Origin: Nepenthes gracilis
Taxonomy: Eukaryota > Streptophyta > Magnoliopsida > Caryophyllales > Nepenthaceae
Assembly (NCBI GenBank): GCA_033239525.1
Contig: BSYO01000011.1
Span: forward strand, 4,617,973 to 4,681,972
Direction: 5' to 3'
Length of the DNA stretch: 64,000 nt
Position 1 is the stretch's first letter. Each line of letters begins with the position of its first letter. The position numbers and the translations under genes were made by a program. This document shows positions 22,860 to 34,300 of the stretch, piece after piece. Below the pieces are notes generated by a model that saw only the letters and a program-made list of their open reading frames with translations, made no database searches and had not been told where the DNA came from.

Positions 22860-24480
22860 CGGACAGTGGGGACGAAATGATCAATAATTCCACATCCATG
22901 ACATATTGGAATGAATTTAGCATGATTGTCAGAAGTGCATATTGACTTCCTAGTGCATTTTAAGACCAAAACGTTTCATACTTGTGAAATTTTGAGGTTC
23001 TTGTGTATTAGCACTCTTCTTTGGAGAACCTCTGGACAATTTGTCAACATGAGCAAACGAATGACTGTTTTGCCTTATGGGGGAAGTGGGTTAGACAAAT
23101 ACAGTTTTAAAATTATCAGTGGCTTTTAAGTCATTTTCAGAGTAACCTAATCCAGTTCTATTTCCTCTTATTTTTCCTAAACTAAGAATATGATCCAATT
23201 TTTTTGAGCCATTTAAAAATTATTTCAAATCATTTCAAGCAACCTTTAGATCAGATTCAATAGTTATGATTTTTTCAATAAAAGAAATTTTCAGGTTCTC
23301 AATTTCTTGAACTTTTGTGTCTAACTCTGATTTTAAAGTTAATTTTTCTTTTTCCATTTTAGTCAGTTTATGTTTGAGTGACACATTCATTTTCTTAACT
23401 TGAAGGCATTCTTTAAATAATTTGTCATAAGTATCTTGAAGGCCATACAGATCAGATTCTAACTTGTTCTCAGAGTCATCGAATAATTTAAAACTTATCT
23501 CTAAGCGATCATCATTTTCATATATTGAGGCTATAAAGGCCATATACTTGATAGGACCATATTTAGAGTATTTTTTAGCCTTTTTTTCTTCGTCATCACT
23601 CAAAGTCATATTAGCTTTATACGCTTGACTTTGTTGGCATTTAAGGTTTGGATATTCCGCATGATAATGACCAAAACCTTTACACTCGTGGCATTGAACA
23701 CTTTGGCCATTTTTAGATTTGGATTCTTCAAATTCTCGTCGGCCTTTCTTTTCAGATTTTAGAGTTCATTTTAAATCCAAACTTGATAAGTCAGATGAAG
23801 ATTTATTTTTCTTTAAAAATTTTTTAAAATTTCTAACAAATATGGTAAAATCTTCATCGGTATTTGACTCCTCATCAAAGCCACGATCTCTCTTTTCTCA
23901 ACGGATTTTAGGGCAATTGATTTTTGCTTCATTAACTGTGGAAGTGTGTGCTTATAAGTTTGGAGAGATCCTATAAGTTTTTTAATCTTCATTTTATTAA
24001 AATCTTTACTTTTTTTTATTTCGATGACTTTAGGTCTAAATCGCTCAGTGAGAGATCGAAAAACTTTTCTAACTATTCTATATTCAGAAATTCGTTCTCC
24101 TAAAGTAAATGAAGAGTTTACAATATCATTTAATTATACATAAAATTCATCAAAAGTTTCGTCATCCTTCATTCGAATTTTTTCAAATTTAGTCGTAAGA
24201 ATTTATAATTTTGAATTTTTAACAAGTTTGGTGTCTTCATGATTGATTTTAAGAATGTCTTATGCATCCTTAGATGTCTCACATATAGAAATTCGCTTAA
24301 ATTCTTCAGGGTGACACCATAAATATAACATGTAAACCCTTAATGTTCCAATTGCAAGTATCAAGTTCTTATTTTGACTACAAAGACAAAACTTTTAGTT
24401 CATTATCATTTTTGGGTAGAATCCACCCAATTTAGGTACTAGCCCATACGCGTTCATCCATCGATTTGACGAAAACTCTC
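22860..24480 (-). pseudogene. Copia-type gag relic of the Gag-only element
   Basis: The minus-strand frame 23,235-23,609 reads MTLSDDEEKKAKK followed by YMAFIASI and a coiled-coil-like stretch rich in Lys, Glu and Leu. This is the pattern seen C-terminal to the first zinc knuckle in SIRE-type Copia Gag. Directly upstream (23,652-23,693) the frame reads CHECKGFGHYHAEY, a CCHC knuckle whose last Cys is Tyr. Further downstream (about 22,867-22,910) FIPICHGCGIIDHFVPTV is a second knuckle-like motif whose last Cys is Val. Stops separate the parts; the N-terminal half (23,700-24,480) is only weakly recognisable. Confidence 0.7.
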
Positions 24481-24584
24481 ATCCGAACCTTCCAATAGGT
24501 ATAGTTGCGCCCATCAAAGAAGAGAGGTACGGAAAGCGATCAACTTGTATACATCTAGATCAAGGGTCACGGATCGGGGTAAAT

Positions 24585-24596
24585 CTCTGGATACCA
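24585..24596 (-). other. Degenerate primer-binding site for initiator tRNA-Met
   Basis: The minus strand reads TGGTATCCAGAG, the usual TGGTATCAGAGC with one inserted C. It is 2 bp from the LTR edge at 24,599. Confidence 0.75.
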
Positions 24597-24598
24597 AT

Positions 24599-25637
24599 TG
24601 AAAAAAGGACATTTCGTCCCAAATAGTACAATAAAGTTTCGACCTCATAATAAATTAGTAAAAATAATACAAAATTAAATATTTAATACACGTAAAGAAT
24701 ATTTGTGTCTAGTATTACGAGTATAAAAATAAAGCAACAATAATAATAAAAAGATAATCTTTTTAGTAACGAAGGAAAAATTCGATACTCACGGTAATCG
24801 AGAAAAATCCTCTGGGTTTCAATGGCCAGGAAAGAAATACACCATGAAAATTAACTTACAGATTGGGTAGTAACGACGCGCTAACCTAACCGATTTACTC
24901 CCGTCTTGTGATCCCTACCAATAAATTCTTTGGATTTGCTCACGGCAATAAAATCGGACGCCTTCCGGTCTTCACGTCAATCTTCCCTCTTATGCCACTT
25001 GAATTGCCAAATACAACCGGATCCTCTTCTTCAATATACCGATGTCACCAATGAAGGTAGAAGGGTAAAGGTATTGGATTGATAAAGAGAGAGTAGTGAA
25101 AAAATCCGTTAGAGTATGAGATACAACGTAGTAGTTTTGATTTTTTCAATTCAGAGCAAATTAAAGAGTGAAAAATAATTTTCTCTCAAGTGGGACGGCT
25201 CCAAAAATATCAATTCAGAGTTAGGACAACTGATTATAGGTGGATATTTATAGAGGGTTTAAAAAACACATTCAAAAAAATTATCCGTTACCGTAGCTCA
25301 AGCAAGCGGCGAGCGCACGTAGGGTTTCATGTGAAACCCTCAGCGCATTCGAGCGGGTCAGAGGCGCGCAGCGAGCGGGGGATTTCTGGATTTTGAGCTC
25401 AAGCTCATGGCGAGTACACAACAAGCGCAGGGCTTCGAGATTTTAGATTTAAGCTCGCGGCAAGCACACGGCGAGCTCAGTATTTCAGAATTTTGGGCTA
25501 GAGCTCACGGCAAGCGCAGTATTCCTAAAAATCGGAACGGATGGATACAAAACTATGTTTCGACAAAACACAACCTGATATCAACATACGATTATATATT
25601 GTCACAAAATATATCAATTATAAAAATTATCCTAACA
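24599..25637 (-). repeat. 5' LTR of the Gag-only element
   Basis: Repeat partner of 21,269-22,291, with primer site inside and AGTTT outside. The same GC-rich block is present at about 25,300-25,520 but with substitutions that remove several GAGCTC sites, so the two LTRs have diverged noticeably. Confidence 0.88.
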
Positions 25638-25642
25638 AGTTT

Positions 25643-26258
25643 TGACCCATTAAACCTTCTTCAAGAATGCTCTGCTGGTACTTTGACTTTTGGGCCTTCT
25701 CATGTTCAACCGGTTTTATCTTTTTTTGGACATTCAGTTGTGTCAAAGGGGCTTATCCGATAGGCTTGAGATAGCATATCATCTTAGTTATTTGCTCTCA
25801 TATTAACTTAAAATAATTAGCATTGTATTTATCACGACTGATACATTTATTACTATCGATACTTTATTTATAGTACCGGTTAATTGTATTTTTTTATTAA
25901 AGTAATATAAACTATTCGGAAAGTGAGAGTTTTATAAATTAAAATTGCCTTAAATAATTAATTATTTATTTTTCAACATCCAATGCTTATTTTTAAGGAT
26001 TCATTTTGCATTTTTCAAGTTGATTTCTGTTTGTGGAGCAAAATTTATATAAAAACAAATTGAGATATAGAGAACATGCAACTAGGATATTAAATACAAA
26101 TCCCAAGTTATATATATAAGCTCCGGTCATTTTTTTTGTATTATATGATAGATACTATCTCATTTTATCTTTCTTAGTTTTTTTTTAATTTATTTAAGTG
26201 TATTAGATGAACATCCATAAAGGGGTGGACCCAATCTGACTCAATGGGTAGTTAAAAG
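25643..26258. other. Flank of the nested insertion, no gene recognised
   Basis: The first about 120 bp continue the sequence interrupted at 21,264 and so belong to whatever hosted the Gag-only element, possibly the 5' end of the Gypsy relic. The rest is AT-rich without motifs. Confidence 0.4.
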
Positions 26259-27045
26259 TGTTGGGATCGAATCACTTATTTGAAACGTGAGAAAATAATC
26301 GATAATGCACAATAAATAAGTAATAATCGTAAATCATAAAGAACGATTTTATGTGAAAAACTCATTTTTCAAATAATAAAGAAAAATTATGGGACTATAT
26401 GTCAAAAACATCCATCATATAATGTATTTTCGGTTATACAAATCCCAATAAATATAAGAATATAATACATTGTAATAAATAAATAAACCCGAATAATAAT
26501 GAATATAAGACAAAAAGGAATAAATAAGACCGGTAAAATATTCTTCTCAATTTTAAGAATAGCGTACACAAAGTCGGTGATTATTGAAATACGATTCGGA
26601 TACTCGAACATTCCTCTTTTTTTTTTTCCTTTTTTATCTCTTTTTTTTTCTTTTTCTCACAGTGTTGGCGCTTTTGGTTTTAAAAATTACAAGGTTATTA
26701 ATCATAAAATATGTCAAGCATATTTATATTAGAACTGACGCTTGAGCACCTATCATGCGCACCTTGCACTCAAGCGCTACTATAGTCGGTGCACTGGTGC
26801 CTATTGCGTGCTCGTCACGCGCAACCACTATAATCCACATACGAACTCCTTCTCGGGCACACATTAGGAAGTTACGCTCGTGCATCCCTTGTGGGTTTTT
26901 TGGACAGCCTTTAATTTAGAATCAGTACACATATAGTAATCAAGTGCTCATTGTGTGCTACATTGTAATTTTCTCAAATCAATACAATATACGTGATCCC
27001 CGTATAAGTCACCAAACGATACGTCAAATGAATCCGAAATCCATA
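26259..27045 (-). repeat. Probable solo LTR (Copia type)
   Basis: It starts TGTTGGGATCG, like other LTRs here. It contains the phrase around ATTTTATGTGAAAAACTC followed by AAAAATTATGGGAC, which parallels TTTTTACGTAGAAACCCC...AAAAACTACGGGAC in the LTR at 11,037. A GC-richer block (26,735-26,890) follows. No primer site or internal coding is visible next to it. The right edge (CATACA near 27,043) is uncertain; the candidate target copies AAAAG and AAAAT do not match perfectly. Confidence 0.4.
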
Positions 27046-27859
27046 CAAAAATGACTCACAATTAAATAAAAGATAGGTAATTCAACTAAAATTCTAAATT
27101 TTTTTTTACATATTTTAAGTATATTTTTTTTATCATATTTCTTGATTATGACATATTCTGTGTTCTTTCTTTATTAACGTTCTAAAAAAAATAATATTAT
27201 TATTATTTTAAAGTATTTTAATATTTTATTATATTTTATTATTTTTATCCATTTATATTTGTGTTAGTGTAATTAATTATGGATTATAATTTCTAATTTG
27301 GTGAAGGAAATTGACATTAAAACAACAAATAAAGAAAATACAAAAACTAAAAAATAGAAAACCGACGGAAATTTAAAATCAATATAAACTGACATTTGCA
27401 AGTAATTTAAGCTTTTATATACTTCAGTATGATAAATCCAGATAAGAGGAAGGATTTACCTGTCACAATATATTATTTAGTAGGATAATTTAGTCTTAAT
27501 ATATAAAAATTTAAAAATAAAATTATGGTCAGTCTACCTCAACATAATCCAAATAATTAAAAAATATTATATTTAACATATTTTATATTATTTAATTTTA
27601 TCATATCTAATTAATATATAATCTCATAATTTTAATTTTCTATTCTATTATAAAAATTACAAATAACTGTCACATATTATTTTTTAAATTTTAAAAAATT
27701 AAAATATAAAATTATTAATTTATAAATTTTAATTTTACAAAATAATAATTAATAAAATTAAAATTAGAACTAAAATTTTAAATTCGATTATTAGGATCAA
27801 TTGGCCACTAATGGCTATAAGTAGTTGAGTGGTTGTGGTCAATAACAGACCAGACTTCA
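27046..27859. other. Very AT-rich intergenic DNA upstream of the REN1-like gene
   Basis: No gene is seen. Runs of A and T dominate. The right part would hold the promoter of the downstream gene, but no single TATA box stands out among the many AT runs. Confidence 0.5.
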
Positions 27860-28315
27860 CGTAGACTCAAATGCAGACAATCCCATCCCTCCTCCCTCCA
27901 CTCTCTCTCTCTCTCCACCAATCTCGCAAGCTTCGGCAATACGTAGAGGTAAAAAGGAAGGCAAGAGTAAAATATTGCGGCCGTTTTACTACGACAGCAA
28001 CTGCTGTTCTACACCTAATCTCAAGACAATCGATAATGAAGAAGGGAGGGAAAGTGAGCTTCTGCTAGTTCGCTTTGTACCATCTGCTCTCTGCAACTCA
28101 TCGCATTGCAAAAAAACCCTAACTTCTCACATTGTCGCTTCCCTATCCACTCCGATCTTATAAGTTTGGCGCTTGTTTTGGCCGTGGCCGATCTCGTTTC
28201 GGAGGCTCCAACTCCCTCCCGGCTGGGTCACCGTGCCACTCGGCCGATTCAGCCCTGACGGAATGAACCGTTGTTCGTTCTAGCTTCACAGGTTTTACAG
28301 TGTTGATGCGCGGGA
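27860..28315 (+). promoter_or_regulatory. Probable 5' UTR of the REN1-like gene
   Basis: Composition changes here from AT-rich to a GC-richer, CT-rich sequence with a CT dinucleotide run (about 27,901-27,916), common in plant 5' UTRs. A donor-like AGAG/GTAAAA (about 27,948) and acceptor-like TTCACAG and TTTTACAG (28,292 and 28,300) allow a 5' UTR intron. Open frames at 27,871-28,163 are likely untranslated. An upstream ATG lies at 28,306. Confidence 0.5.
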
Positions 28316-31300
28316 ATGTCGGCTTCGCAAGCGACATTCGAACGTCCGAGACCTGGACCGGCCAACACGGTACATTACTTCTATTCGCTTCCCGCCTGGT
28401 GTCCGAGAAAGATTGAAAGTTAAAAGAAAATAAAGATAATCATCATTATATTTTAATATATTAGAAATTTAAGTAGCTAAAAGAGAGTAGAATCGGCTAT
28501 TAATTTTTTTTTTTTTTTTTTGAAATGACGCTTCAAGATCTTGGTTTCAGCGGCTTTGGAATGTACTTAGTAAGCCTTTTGGTTAATTATTTGTTTGGAA
28601 TGTACTTAGTAAGCCTTTTGGTTAATTATTATTCAGATGTTGCCGAAAAGGTATAGAAGGAACAAATGATTCCGCTGTTTTTGTGTATGTTTCATGCATT
28701 TATAGATCCGCATCAGATATCTTTTTGAAAACATCCAAGCTTGTTTGTTTATAACTATACCTATGCTAAGAAGAATAATATTCAAGGTTTTGGTTGCGTA
28801 TGGGTGCAACTTTCTTGGGGTATGTCGTCAAGAACTCATAGCTGCTGTATCGTATGTATTTATTCTTTGATAGATATCCAGCGTTCGTTCATCTATTGGC
28901 TGTCTCATTGGTTATCTGGTGAAAATTCAGTGATGACGTAGCCTTTATTCCCTTCCCTTTGATGAACTAGATGGCCTATTCTCGAGTGAGGATATCCATC
29001 TTACTTTTTTTTTTCTCTTCTGTAATTCTTTTTGAGAATTTGAATTATTAAAAAAAAAAAATACATGGTTTAATCTTCATTGTTGAATCAAAATGAGTGG
29101 TAGCTCTGAACTTGCTTGTTTGTAAGTTTGTAAGACAAGATTCTCTGTCCTCCTTATATATTAAAAGAAACCATTGCTTCATAAAATTGGTTATTTGAAA
29201 CACGCCGTATCCTGCCATTTAAAAGAGAAAGAAGGCATTTCTATTTCTCATAATGATTATGCTGACTTTGTCATGCTTGAACTTGTCAATTGGTGTGTGA
29301 AGTGGTTACAACAAGGTCCATTTTAATAGTAATATGGTGGTGAAAAGCTGTAAAAGTTCCTTTCATGAATGTAACATAAAGAAATTCAGTCCATCTCACG
29401 ACACAAATAATCGAGTATGTAGTTGAACACTATTGAACTTGAGAAACAAAAAAAATTAGAAAACTGACTGGATGTGAGGTTAATTCTCATTCTAATAGGG
29501 TCCTTAAATACTTAGCCTAAGCGACATATATGTAAAATAATATATTAACATTAATAAAGCTTTAAGCCCACTAGGTAGGGTCAATTATGTGAATCAGCTT
29601 TCACAATTGTCCTGGGTTGAGTAAGACATTCTCCAAGTAAAAGCAACTTTGTATCTTATTTTATCATCTTAGTCCAAGTTTTCTTGGTGCCTCTCTCTAT
29701 TTCTTTTGCCTCTAACATCAATCAAATCACCGTTTTCACTTTTGGCTTTCTTCTAAGGATATGAACATGCTCATAAAAGATATCAAGCAATCAATGTTTT
29801 CTAGATTGATAACATCTGCAAATAATCAGAATATGACATGTCTTCTGGAATCTCAAAACTACTTAAAACTTGCATCGTAAGGATAGTTAAACTTGAGGTG
29901 GGCTGGCAGGTTAATTGCTGGCCATGTAGTGTAGAGAAGCACATAGTATACTTCAGAATCCAAAATGGGTTACACAGAGTTAACTTTTGAGAAACATAAC
30001 TTGGAAATTGATATGGTCAATGTATGATCATCTCCTTTAATTTTCATAACAGGAAACTAGTGTAAGAGTGATCAACAACACTTGAATTGATTTGTTCTCT
30101 ATGTGATCACTTTCATATTTTTCTCTTTGTAGGACATTAGTGTTAAGTGTGCAAGTACAATAATTGGTGACTGTAACTGTGTCGCCGAATGATTGGCAAG
30201 TAAAATCTGTCCACCCTTTAACAGGACCTCTAACAGTACAATCACCATCTTTATAAGGAGTTCTGATGTATACTATGTGTGAGTTTGGCTGTGAATAAAA
30301 TTTTCGTTTCTGATCATTTAAGACTGGCTATTAGGTTTTTGCAGCAAGTAAACTAGGACGAGCCCAGAACAATGAGAGAACTGAATGTTCTTCGTTTTGC
30401 AAAATGGCCTATGACCACGGCTGGAATACTGGAACGATTCAGTATACACACTGGAAGTTTAATGTTCAACAGAAAATCTTTAAATTATGGCCAAACAACA
30501 ACAATTACTCTCTTAGTATCATGTTTCGCACTAGAGACATGCATGCTGCTAACTTGGAAACGGTCAGGTTATTGGGTAGAATTTGCTGCATAATCATTGG
30601 TTGGGCTGGTGTACACAATGCTTCAAGCTTCAACTGAACTGCATTGTTGTTATTCATACTGAGTCCACATAAAAAAAAGTCTTATTTATTGGCTATTTGT
30701 GATGTAGTGCATGAATCTTTTTTTAGATGCTTTCTTAATAGGGGATTTTATTGGGCTTTATTCTTTTTATTATCTGAAATTTGTCTTGAATCGATTCACT
30801 TCAGTTTGACTTCAAATATTTGGGAAAAGCAGACATATAAGTCTGCTTTGTTAATGAGGAACAACGATCCTTGTATTTTTGCCGGCCGGATTATTCACTG
30901 AAGGAACACAATAATAACATATATAAAATAAACTAAAACCAATAAAAGAATCAAAGTGTTGAAATCAAATGCAGTTTTGTCTGTGCTGAGTAATTATGTC
31001 ACCGTTGCTGATATCTAGGCAGGGATTGGGTAATGTCACCTGATAGGAATTTTATTTTAATTCTTTAAAGCTGGTTCCTGATTTGGTCTCTGAAAGTTAC
31101 TGCATATTTGTTCCATTTAATCCATCAGTTTGAATGATTTCATCACTATGGAATAACATATCCTTCTTCATTTGACAAGAAATTCAAGATATTTGGATAT
31201 TAATGCCAATGCACTTTTAAGTTGTCAATGTGATATTGCTTAATATATGTAATTTTATGCAATTTTTGACCTGATGGTGACAGTCAAATTTTGACTCAAA

Positions 31301-34300
31301 ACATAATAGAGTGCCGCATAGCAGCCCTGATTGCTGGCATGCATGCTTGTTTATATGTTGGTCTCATTGAGTGTGTGCATGTATTTGGTTGTCTGCTTCT
31401 CTGTATACTTCCAGCTTTAGTCTGTGCATGTTTACATGTTGTGGTTGTTGCTTAGCATGTGTTCCCTGCGCACATGTATGTGCATGTGTTGGCTGTACGT
31501 TTTTGTCTTCTGTGTGCTCATGTGTATGGGTTGTTATCTGCCTGGGCTCTTAAGAACTAATTGTTATATTGCTATACATTTCTTGATGTCTGGTAAAGTT
31601 TGTTACTTGTGAAAGGAGATAAACATTTCTTGAATACTCGAAAGGGCTGAATGGCAACTTGTGTACAAAACCTAAGCATGAGTGCCTGTGTGTACATCCT
31701 TTAATTGATCTTCCTAAAAATGAATAATAAATCCATGGATTGCACTACTATTTATAGTAATGCCATATAATTTTGTGGCTTGAACAGCTTTATAGTTATG
31801 ACTATGTTAGCTAACAATTGCTGTGTTTAAGATTGGAGAAACAAGGAAGCATGTGCGCTTTAATATTATTATTAATTTGGTTCTGTCTCTATCAGGCAAT
31901 AACTATTCATTGTTCTCATATATGTGTGACATCTTGACAGGTCTTCAAAAGTGGACCGCTTTTCATTTCATCGAAAGGTAAGGAAAACCATTTTCACTGC
32001 CTATCCCCCCTTTTCCTCTTACCCTTATTACCATTTTTGAAACTCGAAAGTTGATAAGGTCATATTGGTCAATATGAAAATATATTACAATATTGTCACG
32101 ATATCGAGAAATATCGGTATCGGAGGACCCAAATACCGATGCATATCGACCGGTATGATATGTATTGGCTAATATTTGCATCAATCCTTATTACTTACCT
32201 TGCTGATTTCTCAACATGATGGTGCGTTTTTAGTTAGAAGCAAGCACACTTATGTCCACCATAATCTTTTCCTTGTTCCAGCAAAAGTGAATTGAAATTA
32301 GTGTCTGTCCTTGTTGGTTTTTTTGCTCTTCCTTTACAGTATTGTCTTTGTTTTATTTTCTTGAATAAGTTACGTGAGTAAGAAAAGGAAGTATGTTCCT
32401 ATCCTGAAAGGTGGTGACTTTGTTTTTTTTTTTTTCTTGTTTCCTGAAATAATACTCTCTCTGTTTCATACTAAGTACCCCTTTGACATTTTTAGGTCAA
32501 ACTCAACTGTCTTTGGCTAATTAGAAATTATATTGGTTTGAAAGTATAGAAATTTAAGTTCTCAAACATATATTTTCAAAATTTTCTGAAGATAACTTAT
32601 AATGTTGTAAATCCATATGATTTATGAAAGATAAATGGTCAAAGTTGGTTTTATTTGTCCCCATAAAATCAAAGGGGAAAATATGTAATAGAGGGTGTAA
32701 TATGTAAATCTTGTAGTTATTTATCTTGGGTTAGATTTGAACATGCCCTTCTCCTTTTCAATAGATAATTTAAGCATGAATTTCTTGCCAAAATAGGCAT
32801 TTTATCTGTAGTGTTCTCTGAAGAATTTGAAGAAACATGAATAAATTATGAGTGGAATAATTCCTTGTGGCATTTATGATTCCATTGACCGATGAGGTTC
32901 TCTGGATCCAATTTTGCAGATGGTGATCACCTTTAAATCCAATAGTATGACTAATATAAAGTTGATGCTAATATTTGCATGGTAAAATTGTTGAATTTTG
33001 ACAGGAATAGGTTGGAAGTCATGGAAGAAGCGTTGGTTTATACTCACACGCACTTCTTTGGTATTCTTCAAGAACGATCCTGTAAGTATATGCAAAATAT
33101 CTCTTACTTCATTTGAGGGGAAAAAAAACTTTGCATTGGCATTCTCTCTCAACACATCTTTTTATTGATAGGAATTATCTCTCAACTCTTAAATGTTGCT
33201 TCTTGCATGAGTTTGCCTTACTAGAAGATTCTTTTAGATACTCTTGGTGCAGATGTATTACATATCTCTGAAATAAATTTAGCTTTCTCTCTCGTCAAGG
33301 GTAGGCATATAGTGGCAAAGATACCTTCAATATGGGTTAGTAGCAAAGGAAGAAAAAATATGAAATGTAGTAATTACATTTCATCACTAAACACAATATA
33401 AAAACTCAATCCTATTTTTATTGTTATGATGTTTAATGATCTAATATCAGACAGATGTCTCATTAGGCTGGATAATATTGACATTGTTAACTGGAAATTT
33501 GACTTTATTCCGTGTAGTCTTCATTTTCAGTGCTATGCCTTATCTCATACAAGATGATAACAATCTTTATCTGAAAGAAAGAAAAAATGGTTAGGAGTGT
33601 ACAGAGCTTAGTATAGTGTCATATGCAAATCTTTAAGATGATTATCTTTTGCCTCTTTATTCTCTCCCTTGTTGACTGAATGATGGGAAGTCTATGCATG
33701 GCATGGAAACAAGTAACTGATTGTCATCTTAACTCAAAATCATACTCAATACTCAGCCAAGCATTTATCAGATCATTGGTGATGATTCAGCAGTCCTGTT
33801 TGTTCCCTTTAACATGTGTTGGGCTCCGTTTATCAGAAGGATTAGTAGAAAGCTCATGGAACATATTCCAAATGGCCTGCGGGCGTACTTGTGAATCATC
33901 ATTTGTAGGAAAACTATCAACGAATTCAACTGTCCGTTGAGCTAAAAAAAATAGGGGGAAAAAAAGAAATTTGACAACCTGCTAAACCTTGGACTGTTTA
34001 AGATATCTTTGAAATGCTATTATGCAAACAAAATTATTGCTGTTGTTCTGCAAATGAAGCAAATGAAATGAATCCAAGAGGATGAAGGGCTAATAAGTTG
34101 TTGATTTATTTTCACGACACTTTGTTTCTCCATGCCTGCAATACCTTTGTTTTGCTTTTTCTGCAGTTTCGGTTGGTCCAAGCTAGTTCATCATTGAATC
34201 ATATGACTTTCATTATGATATTTTCTTGTCCATCTTCGACCATACAATTACCTGCTGCTGTTCTTTATCACTGTTCAATTTCATCAAGATTTGACGGATC

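Larger units (their letters stand above)
21269..25637 (-). mobile_element. Gag-only LTR retrotransposon (Copia/SIRE-like Gag, no Pol)
   Basis: Direct repeats 21,269-22,291 (1,023 bp) and 24,599-25,637 (1,039 bp) both begin TGAAAAAA and end CCTAACA. The target duplication AGTTT is perfect (21,264-21,268 and 25,638-25,642). The minus-strand primer site is next to the right LTR (24,585-24,596), and a polypurine tract is next to the left LTR (plus strand ATCTCTCCCTTTGGC from 22,292). The 2.3-kb interior has Gag-like sequence with two zinc-knuckle relics. The tract follows directly, leaving no room for protease, integrase or reverse transcriptase. This resembles TR-GAG-type non-autonomous elements. 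The Gag frame is broken, so this copy makes no full Gag. Confidence 0.85.

Noticed and set aside
30372..30901. ORFs in intron 1 as an alternative first exon or nested gene
   Set aside because: No domain, overlapping frames, and the exon 1 to exon 2 join already gives the expected ANT-VFKSGP junction.
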